This document shows positions 5,635 through 13,820 of a stretch of DNA of 14,125 nucleotides, one piece after another. Position 1 is the stretch's first letter. The number at the start of each line of letters is the position of its first letter. The stretch comes from Planctomycetota bacterium (GTDB taxonomy: Bacteria > Planctomycetota > Phycisphaerae > UBA1845): the NCBI GenBank assembly GCA_022566435.1, contig JADFIX010000014.1, positions 1 to 14,125 on the forward strand, written 5' to 3'. Both the position numbers and the translations under genes were made by a program. Below the pieces are notes generated by a model. That model was not told where the DNA came from. It was given only the letters and a program-made list of their open reading frames with translations, and made no database searches.

Positions 5635-7176
5635 ATGAAATATTCGGACGGATCCGCCATCGACTTGCGTACCCATACATTGCAGACCCTCTGGTGTCGC
5701 GCCGGGCTTACCCTCGCCTATCCGTGCGGCGTTCCCTCGGGTGACGTGATTACGTCACTCACGGACGATTCGCGTCGTGTCGAACCGGGTTCCCTGTTCG
5801 TTGCCGTACGCGGCACGCATTGCGACGGACATAGATATGTGGAGCAAGCAGTCGAAGCCGGCGCCGCGGCGGTCGTCGTCGACCAGGAAGCGAAAACTAC
5901 GGGGAACGCGACCTATTTGCGCGTTCCAGACTCGCGCGCCGCATTGGGTCGATTGGCAGCGGCGTTCTACGGGCTACACGATCCGCCGGCCGACAAGCTA
6001 AGACTCATCGGTGTCACCGGTACCAATGGCAAAACGACCGTGGCCTGGATGCTTCGTTCGATTCTTCAAGCCGCGGGGAAAAAGGCGGCGCTCTTGGGGA
6101 CCATTGAGTACGATCTCGTGGGAGATCGGATCGCCGCGCCATTGACCACACCAGGTCCAGTCGATCTTTGTCGTCACCTGTCGGCGGCCGCCACCGCGGG
6201 TGCCCGATACGCGGTCCTCGAGGTGTCTTCGCACGCTTTGGATCAACGCCGTACGGAGGGACTACGGTGGTCGGTCGGTGTGTTCACGAATCTCACGGGC
6301 GATCATCTGGACTATCACGGCTCGATGGATACCTATGCTGCGGCCAAGCGCCGCTTGTTCGAGCAGCTCGATTCACGGGCGACCGCTGTGGTGAACGGCG
6401 ATGATCCCGCGAGCGAGTCGATGACCGCTAAGACGAGGGCATCGGTTTCACGATTCGGCTTGAACGGCGACGATTGCGAAACGGGTGCCACGATCGAATC
6501 CATGACCGCATCCGGCAGTCAATTCGTCATACATTGGCAAGATTACGAAGTTCGCGTGCGAATCGGGCTGATCGGTCGTCACAACATTTCGAATGCACTG
6601 GCGGCTGCGGCGGCGGCACGCGTTTTGGGTCTTTCGCGGGCGTCGGTTCAGCTGGGGTTGGCCGGTCTTACCGGTGTGCCTGGGCGTTTGGAACGTGTCG
6701 CGCCGGAGGAGAGTCCCATCTCAGTACTGGTGGACTACGCTCATACGGATGACGCGCTTCGCCATGTGCTACAGGCGATTCGGCCGCTGACCGTAGGACG
6801 AATCCGTTGTGTATTCGGTTGCGGGGGTGATCGCGATAGAGTCAAGCGTCCGCGTATGGCTGCCGTCGTGCACGAGATGGCGGATGTGGCCTACGTCACG
6901 AGCGATAATCCGCGGACCGAAGAGCCGCGGAAGATTGTGGACGACATCTTATGTGGATTCCCCCCGGATGCCGCGAAGGGGGTGCGTGTGGACGTCGATC
7001 GCCGCTGTGCGATCGCCCGCGCGATCGCGGAGGCCGAACCAGGCGACACGGTCTTGATCGCGGGCAAGGGGCACGAAGACTACCAAATTCTCGGCGACGA
7101 AGTCTTGCCATTCGACGACGCGACGGTGGCCCGCGAATGCCTGGAAACCACCGTGACCGCGGGAGGTGTGGTATGA
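5635..7176 (+). CDS. murE: UDP-MurNAc-L-Ala-D-Glu:meso-diaminopimelate ligase MurE
   Basis: MurE adds the third stem-peptide residue to UDP-MurNAc-dipeptide in the cytoplasm using ATP. The 513-residue length is typical. The N-terminal domain has DDSRRVEPGSLFVAVRG (44-60) and DGHRYV (64-69). The ATP loop is GVTGTNGKTT (126-135). TTPG and EVSSHALDQ (196-204) follow, then NLTGDHLDYHG (219-229). YAAAKRRLF (234-242) contains the likely carbamylated Lys238. The C-terminal domain has VDYAHT, GCGGDRD and DNPRTEE (424-430); DNPR is the motif of meso-DAP-adding enzymes. GKGHEDYQ is at 477-484. The start codon directly abuts AAGG (5631-5634), too close for normal ribosome binding, which fits leaderless translation from the promoter just upstream. 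Its TGA overlaps the murF ATG. Confidence 0.96.
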   Translation: MKYSDGSAIDLRTHTLQTLWCRAGLTLAYPCGVPSGDVITSLTDDSRRVEPGSLFVAVRGTHCDGHRYVEQAVEAGAAAVVVDQEAKTTGNATYLRVPDSRAALGRLAAAFYGLHDPPADKLRLIGVTGTNGKTTVAWMLRSILQAAGKKAALLGTIEYDLVGDRIAAPLTTPGPVDLCRHLSAAATAGARYAVLEVSSHALDQRRTEGLRWSVGVFTNLTGDHLDYHGSMDTYAAAKRRLFEQLDSRATAVVNGDDPASESMTAKTRASVSRFGLNGDDCETGATIESMTASGSQFVIHWQDYEVRVRIGLIGRHNISNALAAAAAARVLGLSRASVQLGLAGLTGVPGRLERVAPEESPISVLVDYAHTDDALRHVLQAIRPLTVGRIRCVFGCGGDRDRVKRPRMAAVVHEMADVAYVTSDNPRTEEPRKIVDDILCGFPPDAAKGVRVDVDRRCAIARAIAEAEPGDTVLIAGKGHEDYQILGDEVLPFDDATVARECLETTVTAGGVV

Positions 7177-8592
7177 TTCCTCTTACACTCGGCAACATTG
7201 CCTCTGCGATCGGCGCGGAAATCTCCGCTACGACCCACTCGTTGACCATCGATCGCGTGATCACCGATTCCCGCGAGATTCATACGGGCGATTTGTATGT
7301 GGCGATTCGGGGGAAAGCTGGCGCGTCCGTCCCTGGCGGAGACGAATGCAATCAGCGCAGTACCCGACGGGCGAGAGTGGTACGACTTCGAGGGTGCATC
7401 GTCTTTGGAAACCGATGGTCGCGACGATTCGATCGTCCCCCTGGTTGTCGACAATACAATCACGGCACTCGGCCGATTGGCGGCCTATTATCGTCGCGAG
7501 GTTGTTTCACCGACGACCGAGGTCATCGCGATCACCGGCAGCAACGGCAAAACGACGACCAAGCTCATGCTGCATCACTTGCTGTCGGCTTCGTTTCCCG
7601 GGCGCTGTGCACCCAGGAGCTTCAACAATGAGATCGGCGTGCCGTTAACGTTGCTTTCCGCCGAGCCGGATGATCGCTATTTGATTGTCGAGATCGGCAG
7701 CAGCGCCCCCGGTGAAGTCGCTCATTTGGGGCAAATGGCGGCCCCGACAATCGGTGTGATCACTTCGATCGGCGAAGCCCATTTGTCGGGTTTTGGCGAC
7801 CTCACCACGATCGCCGCTGAAAAAGCGTCATTGATGGACCATATTGCTTCGGGGGGACTGTGCGTGGTCAACATCGAATCGGACGAATTGACGAATCAGA
7901 TGGGTACGCCGCGCGGGTGCGAAGTTTGGACGGTCGGTCGGACGCCGGGCTCGAAGTTTGCGCTGGCGGAAGTTGAAGGTTCCCTTTCCGGCACGACTTT
8001 TTCGCTGTCCGGCTTCGGGCGGGTTCATGTGCCTCTTCCCGGTTCGCATCACGCCGTAAACGCGGCGGCGGCGATGGTCGTTGCCCAGCGGCTCGGGCTC
8101 TTGGGCGAAGATATGATCCGCCGATTTCATTCGTTCGTGCCACCGGCGGGACGTGCCCGGATCGTGCGAATCGGTGACATCACCCTGATGGATGACACCT
8201 ACAATGCGAATCCCGCAAGCGTTGAGGCGGCGATCGAGTCTCTCTTGCTCGCAGACACAGGTCGTCGGGTTTTTGTCCTGGGCGACATGTTGGAGCTTGG
8301 CGATGCGTCCGCTCGCCTCCACCGCCGCGTCGTGCGACGCATCGTAGATGCCAAGTTCGACTTGTTGATTACCGTGGGCCGTAAAACACGCCAGGCCGCG
8401 GGTGAGGTGAAGAATGAAGGTACCCTCATGATGATGGTCGCGTGCGAAGACAGCGAGTCCGCCGGGGAGGCACTCGATTCACTCCTGCAATCCGGCGATA
8501 CCGTTTGGATCAAAGCGTCGCGTGAATTGCAACTGGAAAGAATCGTGGAGCGCATACGAAGTTCGTACGGGGAGCGGGTTGCGATGGCCTAG
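7173..8592 (+). pseudogene. murF: UDP-MurNAc-tripeptide:D-Ala-D-Ala ligase MurF, frameshifted
   Basis: MurF completes the pentapeptide by adding D-Ala-D-Ala. The ATG at 7173 overlaps the murE stop (ATGA), and the first frame gives a normal MurF start up to TDSREIHTGDLYVAIRG, ending at 7313. The rest lies in another frame: VVDNT (from 7444), ATP loop GSNGKTTT (7537-7560), then SFNNEIGVPLTLL, EIGSSAPGE, SIGEAHLSGFG, the MurF hallmark DDTYNANPASVEAA, and LGDMLELGD, to the TAG at 8590-8592. Removing one base, for example from the five-G run at 7309-7313, gives one product of about 472 residues, a normal length. Codon character places the shift between 7313 and about 7350. The expected DGHxF segment after VAIRG is absent in every frame. 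MurF is essential, so a sequence error is likelier than true loss, but this cannot be decided here. Confidence 0.9.
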
Positions 8593-8712
8593 TGTACCAC
8601 GGGTGTCTCTGCGGGTTTGCAAGCGGGGCACTCGTCTTATCAGTACGGCGAGCGTGAGCGACCCGGCTCTTGGTTTGAAAAGCATTGTGATGGAAACGGG
8701 AAACGACGAAAC
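8593..8712. other. Gap between murF and mraY
   Basis: These 120 bp hold no gene I can support. The mraY frame is open upstream to about 8617, but that translation lacks any membrane-protein character and departs from the family, so I treat it as untranslated. A TTGCAA at 8617-8622 has no good -10 at the right distance. No terminator is seen. Confidence 0.5.
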
Positions 8713-9855
8713 GTGCTTTACCACTTGATTCATGGGCTTCTGGGCGGTCGGCATTACGCCTACGAGAATACGTTGTTCCGTGGCACGTGCGCCGCGGTGT
8801 TTTGTTTTCTCCTCATGCTTATCGCCATGCCCCGTGTGATTCGTCAACTAATGAAATGGAAACTGGGCGACCGACCCGAATTCGATCACGCTTCGCTCAA
8901 CGAGCTCACGCGAGACAAGAACAACGTTCCCACGATGGGCGGATTCATGATTCTATCCGCCATCCTCCTCGCCACGCTTTTGCTCGCCGACTTGACCAGT
9001 TTCTACGTCCGCATGGGGATTGTCTGTCTCGTCTGGCTCGGGGCGTTGGGTGCGGTAGACGACTGGCTCAAGCTCACGGCCGGGCGGAAAAATCGATCCC
9101 GCGACGGTCTCAAGATGTACGAGAAGCTTCTGTTTCAGATCGGGCTGGGCGTGATCCTGGGCTTCTACGTGTACAGTCACGGGCAACACAACCATGCGAT
9201 GCTCAGTTCGGTGGCGGAGCCGGGTGCGGTGCCGTCGTTCAAGATTCTCTCCGTGCCGTTTTACAAAGCCGGACTGCAACTCGGTGCACTGACGTTCATG
9301 CTCATTACCGTTTTGGTCATGACCGGCACGTCGAATGCGGTCAACTTGACGGACGGGATGGACGGACTGGCGACGGGGTGCGTGGCCATGTGCGCGCTCG
9401 TGTTTCTGATCCTCGCGTACATTGTGGGCACCGAGCCGTTGGCGCACAAGCTCTTGTTTCCACATGTACCCAAGAGCGGCGAACTGGTGGTGATCTGCGG
9501 CGCGATCCTGGGATCGTGCCTCGGGTTTCTGTGGTACAACTGCCATCCGGCGCGCGTTTTCATGGGCGACACGGGGTCGTTGCCGTTGGGCGGACTAATC
9601 GGTTTCGTGGCGATCGTGATTCGTCAGGAATTGATGCTATTGATCGCAGGCGGTATCTTTGTCATTGAAGCGATTTCCGTTCTGTCGCAGATCGGTTATT
9701 TCAAGTGGAGTGGCGGTAGGCGTATTTTTCGATGTGCGCCGATTCATCATCACTTCCACTTGGGCGGTTGGAGCGAGCCGCAAACGGTCGTCCGGTTTTG
9801 GCTGATCGCCGCATTGTTTGCCGGACTTGCGGTGGTGACGATCAAGCTTCGTTGA
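8713..9855 (+). CDS. mraY: Phospho-MurNAc-pentapeptide transferase MraY
   Basis: MraY moves phospho-MurNAc-pentapeptide from UMP to undecaprenyl phosphate, making lipid I in the inner membrane. From the GTG at 8713 the product has 380 residues and about ten hydrophobic membrane segments. Family motifs, numbered from this start: NVPTMGG (71-77), the magnesium-binding VDDWLK with Asp116-Asp117, NLTDGMDGLATG (211-222) with Asp214 and Asp217, FMGDTGSLPLGG (283-294) and APIHHHFHLGGWSE (342-355). The GTG is chosen because LYHLIHGLL matches the usual N-terminus; its Shine-Dalgarno (GGGA near 8698) is weak and rather distant. The gene begins after a 120-bp gap and is followed by ftsW rather than by the usual murD. 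Confidence 0.95.
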   Translation: MLYHLIHGLLGGRHYAYENTLFRGTCAAVFCFLLMLIAMPRVIRQLMKWKLGDRPEFDHASLNELTRDKNNVPTMGGFMILSAILLATLLLADLTSFYVRMGIVCLVWLGALGAVDDWLKLTAGRKNRSRDGLKMYEKLLFQIGLGVILGFYVYSHGQHNHAMLSSVAEPGAVPSFKILSVPFYKAGLQLGALTFMLITVLVMTGTSNAVNLTDGMDGLATGCVAMCALVFLILAYIVGTEPLAHKLLFPHVPKSGELVVICGAILGSCLGFLWYNCHPARVFMGDTGSLPLGGLIGFVAIVIRQELMLLIAGGIFVIEAISVLSQIGYFKWSGGRRIFRCAPIHHHFHLGGWSEPQTVVRFWLIAALFAGLAVVTIKLR

Positions 9856-9920
9856 CGAAAAAATACTAGGCAGCACGTTGGCCGGTGTGCTGCAAGAATG
9901 AATACTACGGATGGAACGTC

Positions 9921-11108
9921 ATGCGGACGAGGGAACGTCTGATCCAAGATCATGCCGGGGCGATGGTCATTGTGGCCACGGCGCTGCTGGTCATCGGCGT
10001 GGTCATGGTCACATCCGCCTCGGCGCGGCTCGATCAATCCTACCTTGATGTTTCGCTGTGGCAGTCGGTGTTCGGTCGGCAGGGCATCTTTGCGGTGGTC
10101 GGATTCCTGCTGCTGATTTCGGCGGCACGCTGGGGTCAACTGCTATTGGCCGCACCGGCGGGCCGAAAATGGTGCACATTCGCGGTCTGTGCATTTGCTT
10201 TGATCACTTTGGGCGCGACGTTCCTTCCCGGTTGGTCCGTGGCACGCCACGGTTCTCAGCGCTGGATTCACGTTTCGCTGTCCGGCGTGGCGCTGGGGTT
10301 TCAACCTTCCGAATTGGCCAAGATCGCCATGATCTTCGTGCTTGCGTGGTGGTTTGGCGAGAGAGGCGCGGATGCAAGGTCATTCAAGGCGGGGCTGCTC
10401 CCCGCAGTGGTCTTGATCGCGCTATTTGTGTTGTTGGTGGGAAAAGAGGATTTCTCAACTTCATTCTTACTGGCAGCGGTCAGCGGATTGATGCTTCTGG
10501 TCGCGGGCTGTCGTCTCGTCCACCTCGGGGCCTTGGGTTGTTTCGGCGTTTGCGGTCTTGCCGGCTTGCTGATGGCGGCCCCGTATCGAGTTCAGCGGTT
10601 GGTTGCCTTTCGAGATATTTGGGGGGATGCCCGCGGTGCGGGTTACCAGCCTCTCCAATCGCTGACCACGATCGCCTCCGGTGGCTGGTTCGGCACCGGA
10701 CTCGGGGCGGGCATTCAAAAGTACGGCTATCTGCCCGAGAGCCATTCCGACTTCATTTTCGCCCATCTCTGCGAGGAGGCGGGCGTGGTCGGCGGCACGC
10801 TTGTCGTGGCGCTGTTCTGCGTGTTTGTCTACTTGGGCCTGCGCACGATGTGGTCGGCGCGCACGCCATTCGAACGGCAGATCGCGTTTGGGCTGACCGC
10901 CTGCTTCGGCCTGCAGGCGGTGCTGAACATCGCGGTTGTCACTGTCATGGCACCAACGACCGGAATACCGCTTCCTCTTGTATCCGCCGGCGGAAGTGGC
11001 GTGCTGACCTATTGCCTGGCGATCGGCATCTTGGCAGCCATCGCCGGGCGTGCGGCCAAGGCGGATGAAGACTCCTGTATTCACTTTGTTGGTCGGAGCC
11101 ACGAGTGA
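9921..11108 (+). CDS. ftsW: Septal peptidoglycan glycosyltransferase FtsW (SEDS family)
   Basis: FtsW polymerises lipid II glycan chains at the septum as partner of FtsI. The 395-residue polytopic protein has about ten hydrophobic segments. SEDS motifs: SQRWIHVS (112-119) followed by FQPSELAKIAMI (127-138), the GYQPLQSLTTIASGGWFGTG block (241-260), QKYGYLPESHSDFIFAHLCEE (266-286, with the conserved Asp277 in the SDFIF motif) and TTGIPLPLVSAGGSG (346-360). The ATG at 9921 is chosen over the in-frame GTG at 9885 because it matches the family N-terminus and has a purine-rich GGATGGAA at 9909-9916. SEDS proteins FtsW and RodA are alike; the position between mraY and murG indicates FtsW. The 65-bp gap from mraY holds no trace of murD. 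Its TGA overlaps the murG start. Confidence 0.95.
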   Translation: MRTRERLIQDHAGAMVIVATALLVIGVVMVTSASARLDQSYLDVSLWQSVFGRQGIFAVVGFLLLISAARWGQLLLAAPAGRKWCTFAVCAFALITLGATFLPGWSVARHGSQRWIHVSLSGVALGFQPSELAKIAMIFVLAWWFGERGADARSFKAGLLPAVVLIALFVLLVGKEDFSTSFLLAAVSGLMLLVAGCRLVHLGALGCFGVCGLAGLLMAAPYRVQRLVAFRDIWGDARGAGYQPLQSLTTIASGGWFGTGLGAGIQKYGYLPESHSDFIFAHLCEEAGVVGGTLVVALFCVFVYLGLRTMWSARTPFERQIAFGLTACFGLQAVLNIAVVTVMAPTTGIPLPLVSAGGSGVLTYCLAIGILAAIAGRAAKADEDSCIHFVGRSHE

Positions 11109-12277
11109 TGGTAAGCGAGTCACCCTTGCCGCCGTTTTCTTCGACGATCGCGTTTGCCGGTGGCGGCACGGGAGGCCATCTCTTTCCCGCGATCGCCGTG
11201 GCGGAAGCACTCCAGTCTCGTCTGTCGGACCTGAAATGCCTGTTCTTCGGTACCACTCGGGCGATCGATGCGATCGTCGTCGGGCAGACCAATCATGAAC
11301 TGGTCAGTCAGAACCTGCCGCCACTGAGACGGGCGCCCTGGCGATGGCCGGAAGCGATGTATGGGTACTGGCGAGAGGCAAAGCGTTGCCGAGCGCGTTT
11401 TGCGGTCCAACGCCCGATGGTCGTTGTCGGAACGGGTAGCATTAGCTCCGTACCGGCCGTTCGTGAGGCGTATCGTGCCGGAATTCCGATCGCGCTGCTG
11501 AATCCCGATGTTACGCCGGGACGGGCCAACAAGCACTTGGCGCCGATGGCGAAAGCGGTTTTTGCTCAATGGGCGGAGACGATCGATCATTTTCCTTCGC
11601 ATTCGAATGTTCGGGTCTTGGGGTGTCCTGTTCGCGCCGTCTTCGGTCATGCGAGCCGGGAGAGGGGTCTTACGCGATTTGGGCTCGACCCGAAGCGTCA
11701 CACGCTGCTGGTGACCGGCGCCTCGCAAGGTGCGCGGACGGTGAACGAAGCGGTGTTGGCCAATCTGGCGTTTCTGGAATCCTTTGAAGACTGGCAGATC
11801 CTGCACTTGTCCGGGGAGAGCGATTACGATCGCGTTGCCGAGGCGTACGCAGGCAGAAATATTCCTTGGCGCGTGCTGCCGTTTACGCATGACATGGCCG
11901 ATGCCTTGGCCGTCGCCGACCTCGTCGTCTCCCGGGCGGGGGCGTCGACGCTGGCCGAGTTGACAGTCGTCGGGCGTCCCGCCGTGCTGCTGCCGTACCC
12001 TTTCCATAAAGACATGCATCAAATGGCGAATGCCAAGTGTCTCGAACGCGTCGGAAGCGCTCGGGTTGTGCAGGATCAGGCCGATCCCAAGAAGACGGGA
12101 CCGGTGTTGCGAAGGGTACTCGAGCCGTTGATGGCTTCGGCTGAGCTTCGCCGCTCGATGGCGGACGCCGCTCGGCGGTCGGCGCCGAAATCGCCGGCCG
12201 AAGATATCGCGGATGGGATCTTGCGTTTGGCAGCGGTCGCAGATGCGCCACGGGCCTGTGAAATGGTGGTGTCATGA
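11108..12277 (+). CDS. murG: UDP-GlcNAc:lipid I GlcNAc transferase MurG
   Basis: MurG adds GlcNAc to lipid I on the cytoplasmic face of the membrane, making lipid II. The 389-residue protein is GT-B fold: N-terminal GGGTGGHLFPAIAVAEAL (18-35), then GTGSISSVPAVREAY (108-122), where the GG(Y/F)xSxP loop of other MurGs is expected. The usual HEQN-type acceptor loop is replaced by LNPDVTPGRAN (131-141). The C-terminal donor-binding half has TGASQGA (203-209), MADALAVADLVVSRAGASTLAEL (263-285) and PYPFHKDMHQMANA (296-309). The GTG at 11105, overlapping the ftsW stop, and the ATG at 11108 are both possible, with GGAG at 11095-11098 serving either. At about 30 residues longer than E. coli MurG it is a divergent but complete copy. 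Confidence 0.93.
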   Translation: MVSESPLPPFSSTIAFAGGGTGGHLFPAIAVAEALQSRLSDLKCLFFGTTRAIDAIVVGQTNHELVSQNLPPLRRAPWRWPEAMYGYWREAKRCRARFAVQRPMVVVGTGSISSVPAVREAYRAGIPIALLNPDVTPGRANKHLAPMAKAVFAQWAETIDHFPSHSNVRVLGCPVRAVFGHASRERGLTRFGLDPKRHTLLVTGASQGARTVNEAVLANLAFLESFEDWQILHLSGESDYDRVAEAYAGRNIPWRVLPFTHDMADALAVADLVVSRAGASTLAELTVVGRPAVLLPYPFHKDMHQMANAKCLERVGSARVVQDQADPKKTGPVLRRVLEPLMASAELRRSMADAARRSAPKSPAEDIADGILRLAAVADAPRACEMVVS

Positions 12278-12410
12278 AGCGAGGCGTGACGATAAAGAGA
12301 TCAAGCGGCGCGGTGGAATCTTTGCGGGCGAGAACCGTCTACATACGCTCCGCGCGGTCGACTTCTTCAGACATAGCTCGTGGCGAGGGAGCGAGGTGCG
12401 CGTGGGCATA
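12274..12410 (+). CDS. Doubtful small ORF between murG and murC
   Basis: An ATG at 12274 overlaps the murG TGA (ATGA), the same coupling seen at murF and the ftsL-like gene, and opens a basic ORF of 45 codons ending at TAG 12408-12410, just inside murC. The product is rich in Arg, Ser and Ala, with no motif I recognise. It fills the otherwise empty 118 bp before murC, so it may be a coupling peptide that carries ribosomes to the murC start. Chance is at least as likely. Confidence 0.2.
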
Positions 12411-13820
12411 GACGAACACGATTCCAGTCGGGCAAACAATCGCTTCGACGCTTCAGGTTTGCGCATTCACATGATCGGTATCGGCGGCTGCGGTATGAGC
12501 GGCGCGGGACGCATTCTCGCGGAGCGCGGCGCGGTGGTGTCCGGCTCGGACCTCAACTCGTTTGAAGGCATGGGGTCTTTGGTGCAGCGCGGTGTGAGGG
12601 TGAGCATCGGGCATCGCGCCGAGCAGGTCGCTGAGGACGTGGATCTTGTGGTGATCAGTGCCGCCATCCCAATGTCGAATCCGGAATTGCAAATCGCACA
12701 CCGGCGCGGCGTACGAGTCATCAAATATGCGGAATTGCTCGGTGAGCTATCACGAGGGTACCGAGGGATCGCGATCGCCGGGACGCATGGCAAGAGTACG
12801 ACAACGGCGATGGTCGCCCACATTTTCCGGGAGTCGGGCCTGGATCCGACCTTTGTGATCGGTGCGCAATCCGAGCAACTGGGAGGGAGCAGCGCCGCGG
12901 GCACGGGTCCGCACTTCGTGGTCGAGTCCTGTGAGTATGGTCGATCGTTCTTGAACCTCAAGCCGCACGCCGCGGCGATATTGAACATCGAGTCGGATCA
13001 CCTCGATTGCTACAAGAATTTCGAGGCCATCGTCGAGGCTTTTTCCGACTTTGCCCGCCTGGTGGACGTCGCGGGAATCGTGATTTGTAATGGTGAAGAC
13101 CGATGGGCGATGGAAGCGTCCGCGGCATCCGGCGCCTGCGTCGAGACGTTCGGATTCGACGAGTCCGTGGACTGGCGAGCGATCAATCTGGCGCAGGACT
13201 TCGGTCGGTTTTCTTTCGACGTTCAATATCGTCGGGTGCCGGTCTTGTCGACGCGGCTGGAGGTTCCCGGGCAACACAATGTACGTAACGTCCTGGCTGC
13301 CGTCGCGCTGGCCTATCATTGCGGCGCCGCCTGCCATCGGATTTCCGAAGCCGTCACCTCGTTTGAGGGCATCGGACGAAGGCTCACGTTGCGGGGTAGA
13401 GGGAGCGGCGTGCAGATCGTGGATGACTATGCCCATCATCCCACGGAGATTCGTGTCACGATCGAAGCCGTTCGGAGTCGGTATGTGCCGAAGCGGATCA
13501 TCGTCGTTTTTCAGCCGCACCAATACGACCGAACACGCCATTTTCTCGACGACTTCGCGGCCTCGTTCCACGATGTCGACGAGGTCGTGGTGCCTGATGT
13601 ATACGGCGCTCGGGAGAGTGAACGTGACGGCGTACAAGTGGGTTCGAAGGAGTTGGTTTCGCGTATCTGCGAAAAAGGCGGTCGGGCTTGTTACCTGCCG
13701 ACGTTGAGTGCGGCGGCCGAGCATGTAGTGGCCCAGGCGACCGATGGCGATCTCGTGGTCACGATGGGGGCGGGTGACGTGTGGAAGGTGGCGGATGAAC
13801 TGGTGCAGCGAATTTGCTGA
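12396..13820 (+). CDS. murC: UDP-N-acetylmuramate:L-alanine ligase MurC
   Basis: MurC adds L-Ala to UDP-MurNAc, the first stem-peptide step. From the GTG at 12396 the product has 474 residues, normal for the family. Motifs: Rossmann IGIGGCGMSG (27-36), ATP loop AGTHGKSTTTAM (128-139), ESCEYGRSFLNLKP (177-190), NIESDHLDCYKNF (197-209), PGQHNVRN in the central domain and DDYAHHPTEI, QPHQYDRTRHF and DVYGARE in the C-terminal domain. Most MurC proteins have EADESDxSF where this one has ESCEYGRSF. GTG 12396 and GTG 12402 each have a purine-rich site 5 bases upstream (GAGGGA at 12385 and GAGG at 12393), so the exact start is open. The frame is open back to 12213, but that part overlaps murG and is not MurC-like. 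Confidence 0.95.
   Translation: MRVGIDEHDSSRANNRFDASGLRIHMIGIGGCGMSGAGRILAERGAVVSGSDLNSFEGMGSLVQRGVRVSIGHRAEQVAEDVDLVVISAAIPMSNPELQIAHRRGVRVIKYAELLGELSRGYRGIAIAGTHGKSTTTAMVAHIFRESGLDPTFVIGAQSEQLGGSSAAGTGPHFVVESCEYGRSFLNLKPHAAAILNIESDHLDCYKNFEAIVEAFSDFARLVDVAGIVICNGEDRWAMEASAASGACVETFGFDESVDWRAINLAQDFGRFSFDVQYRRVPVLSTRLEVPGQHNVRNVLAAVALAYHCGAACHRISEAVTSFEGIGRRLTLRGRGSGVQIVDDYAHHPTEIRVTIEAVRSRYVPKRIIVVFQPHQYDRTRHFLDDFAASFHDVDEVVVPDVYGARESERDGVQVGSKELVSRICEKGGRACYLPTLSAAAEHVVAQATDGDLVVTMGAGDVWKVADELVQRIC

Noticed and set aside
8787..9668. Long overlapping + strand frame inside mraY
   Set aside because: The product is Arg-rich with no membrane or domain pattern, whereas the mraY frame carries every family motif. 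A similar frame at 10058-11068 inside ftsW is rejected for the same reason.
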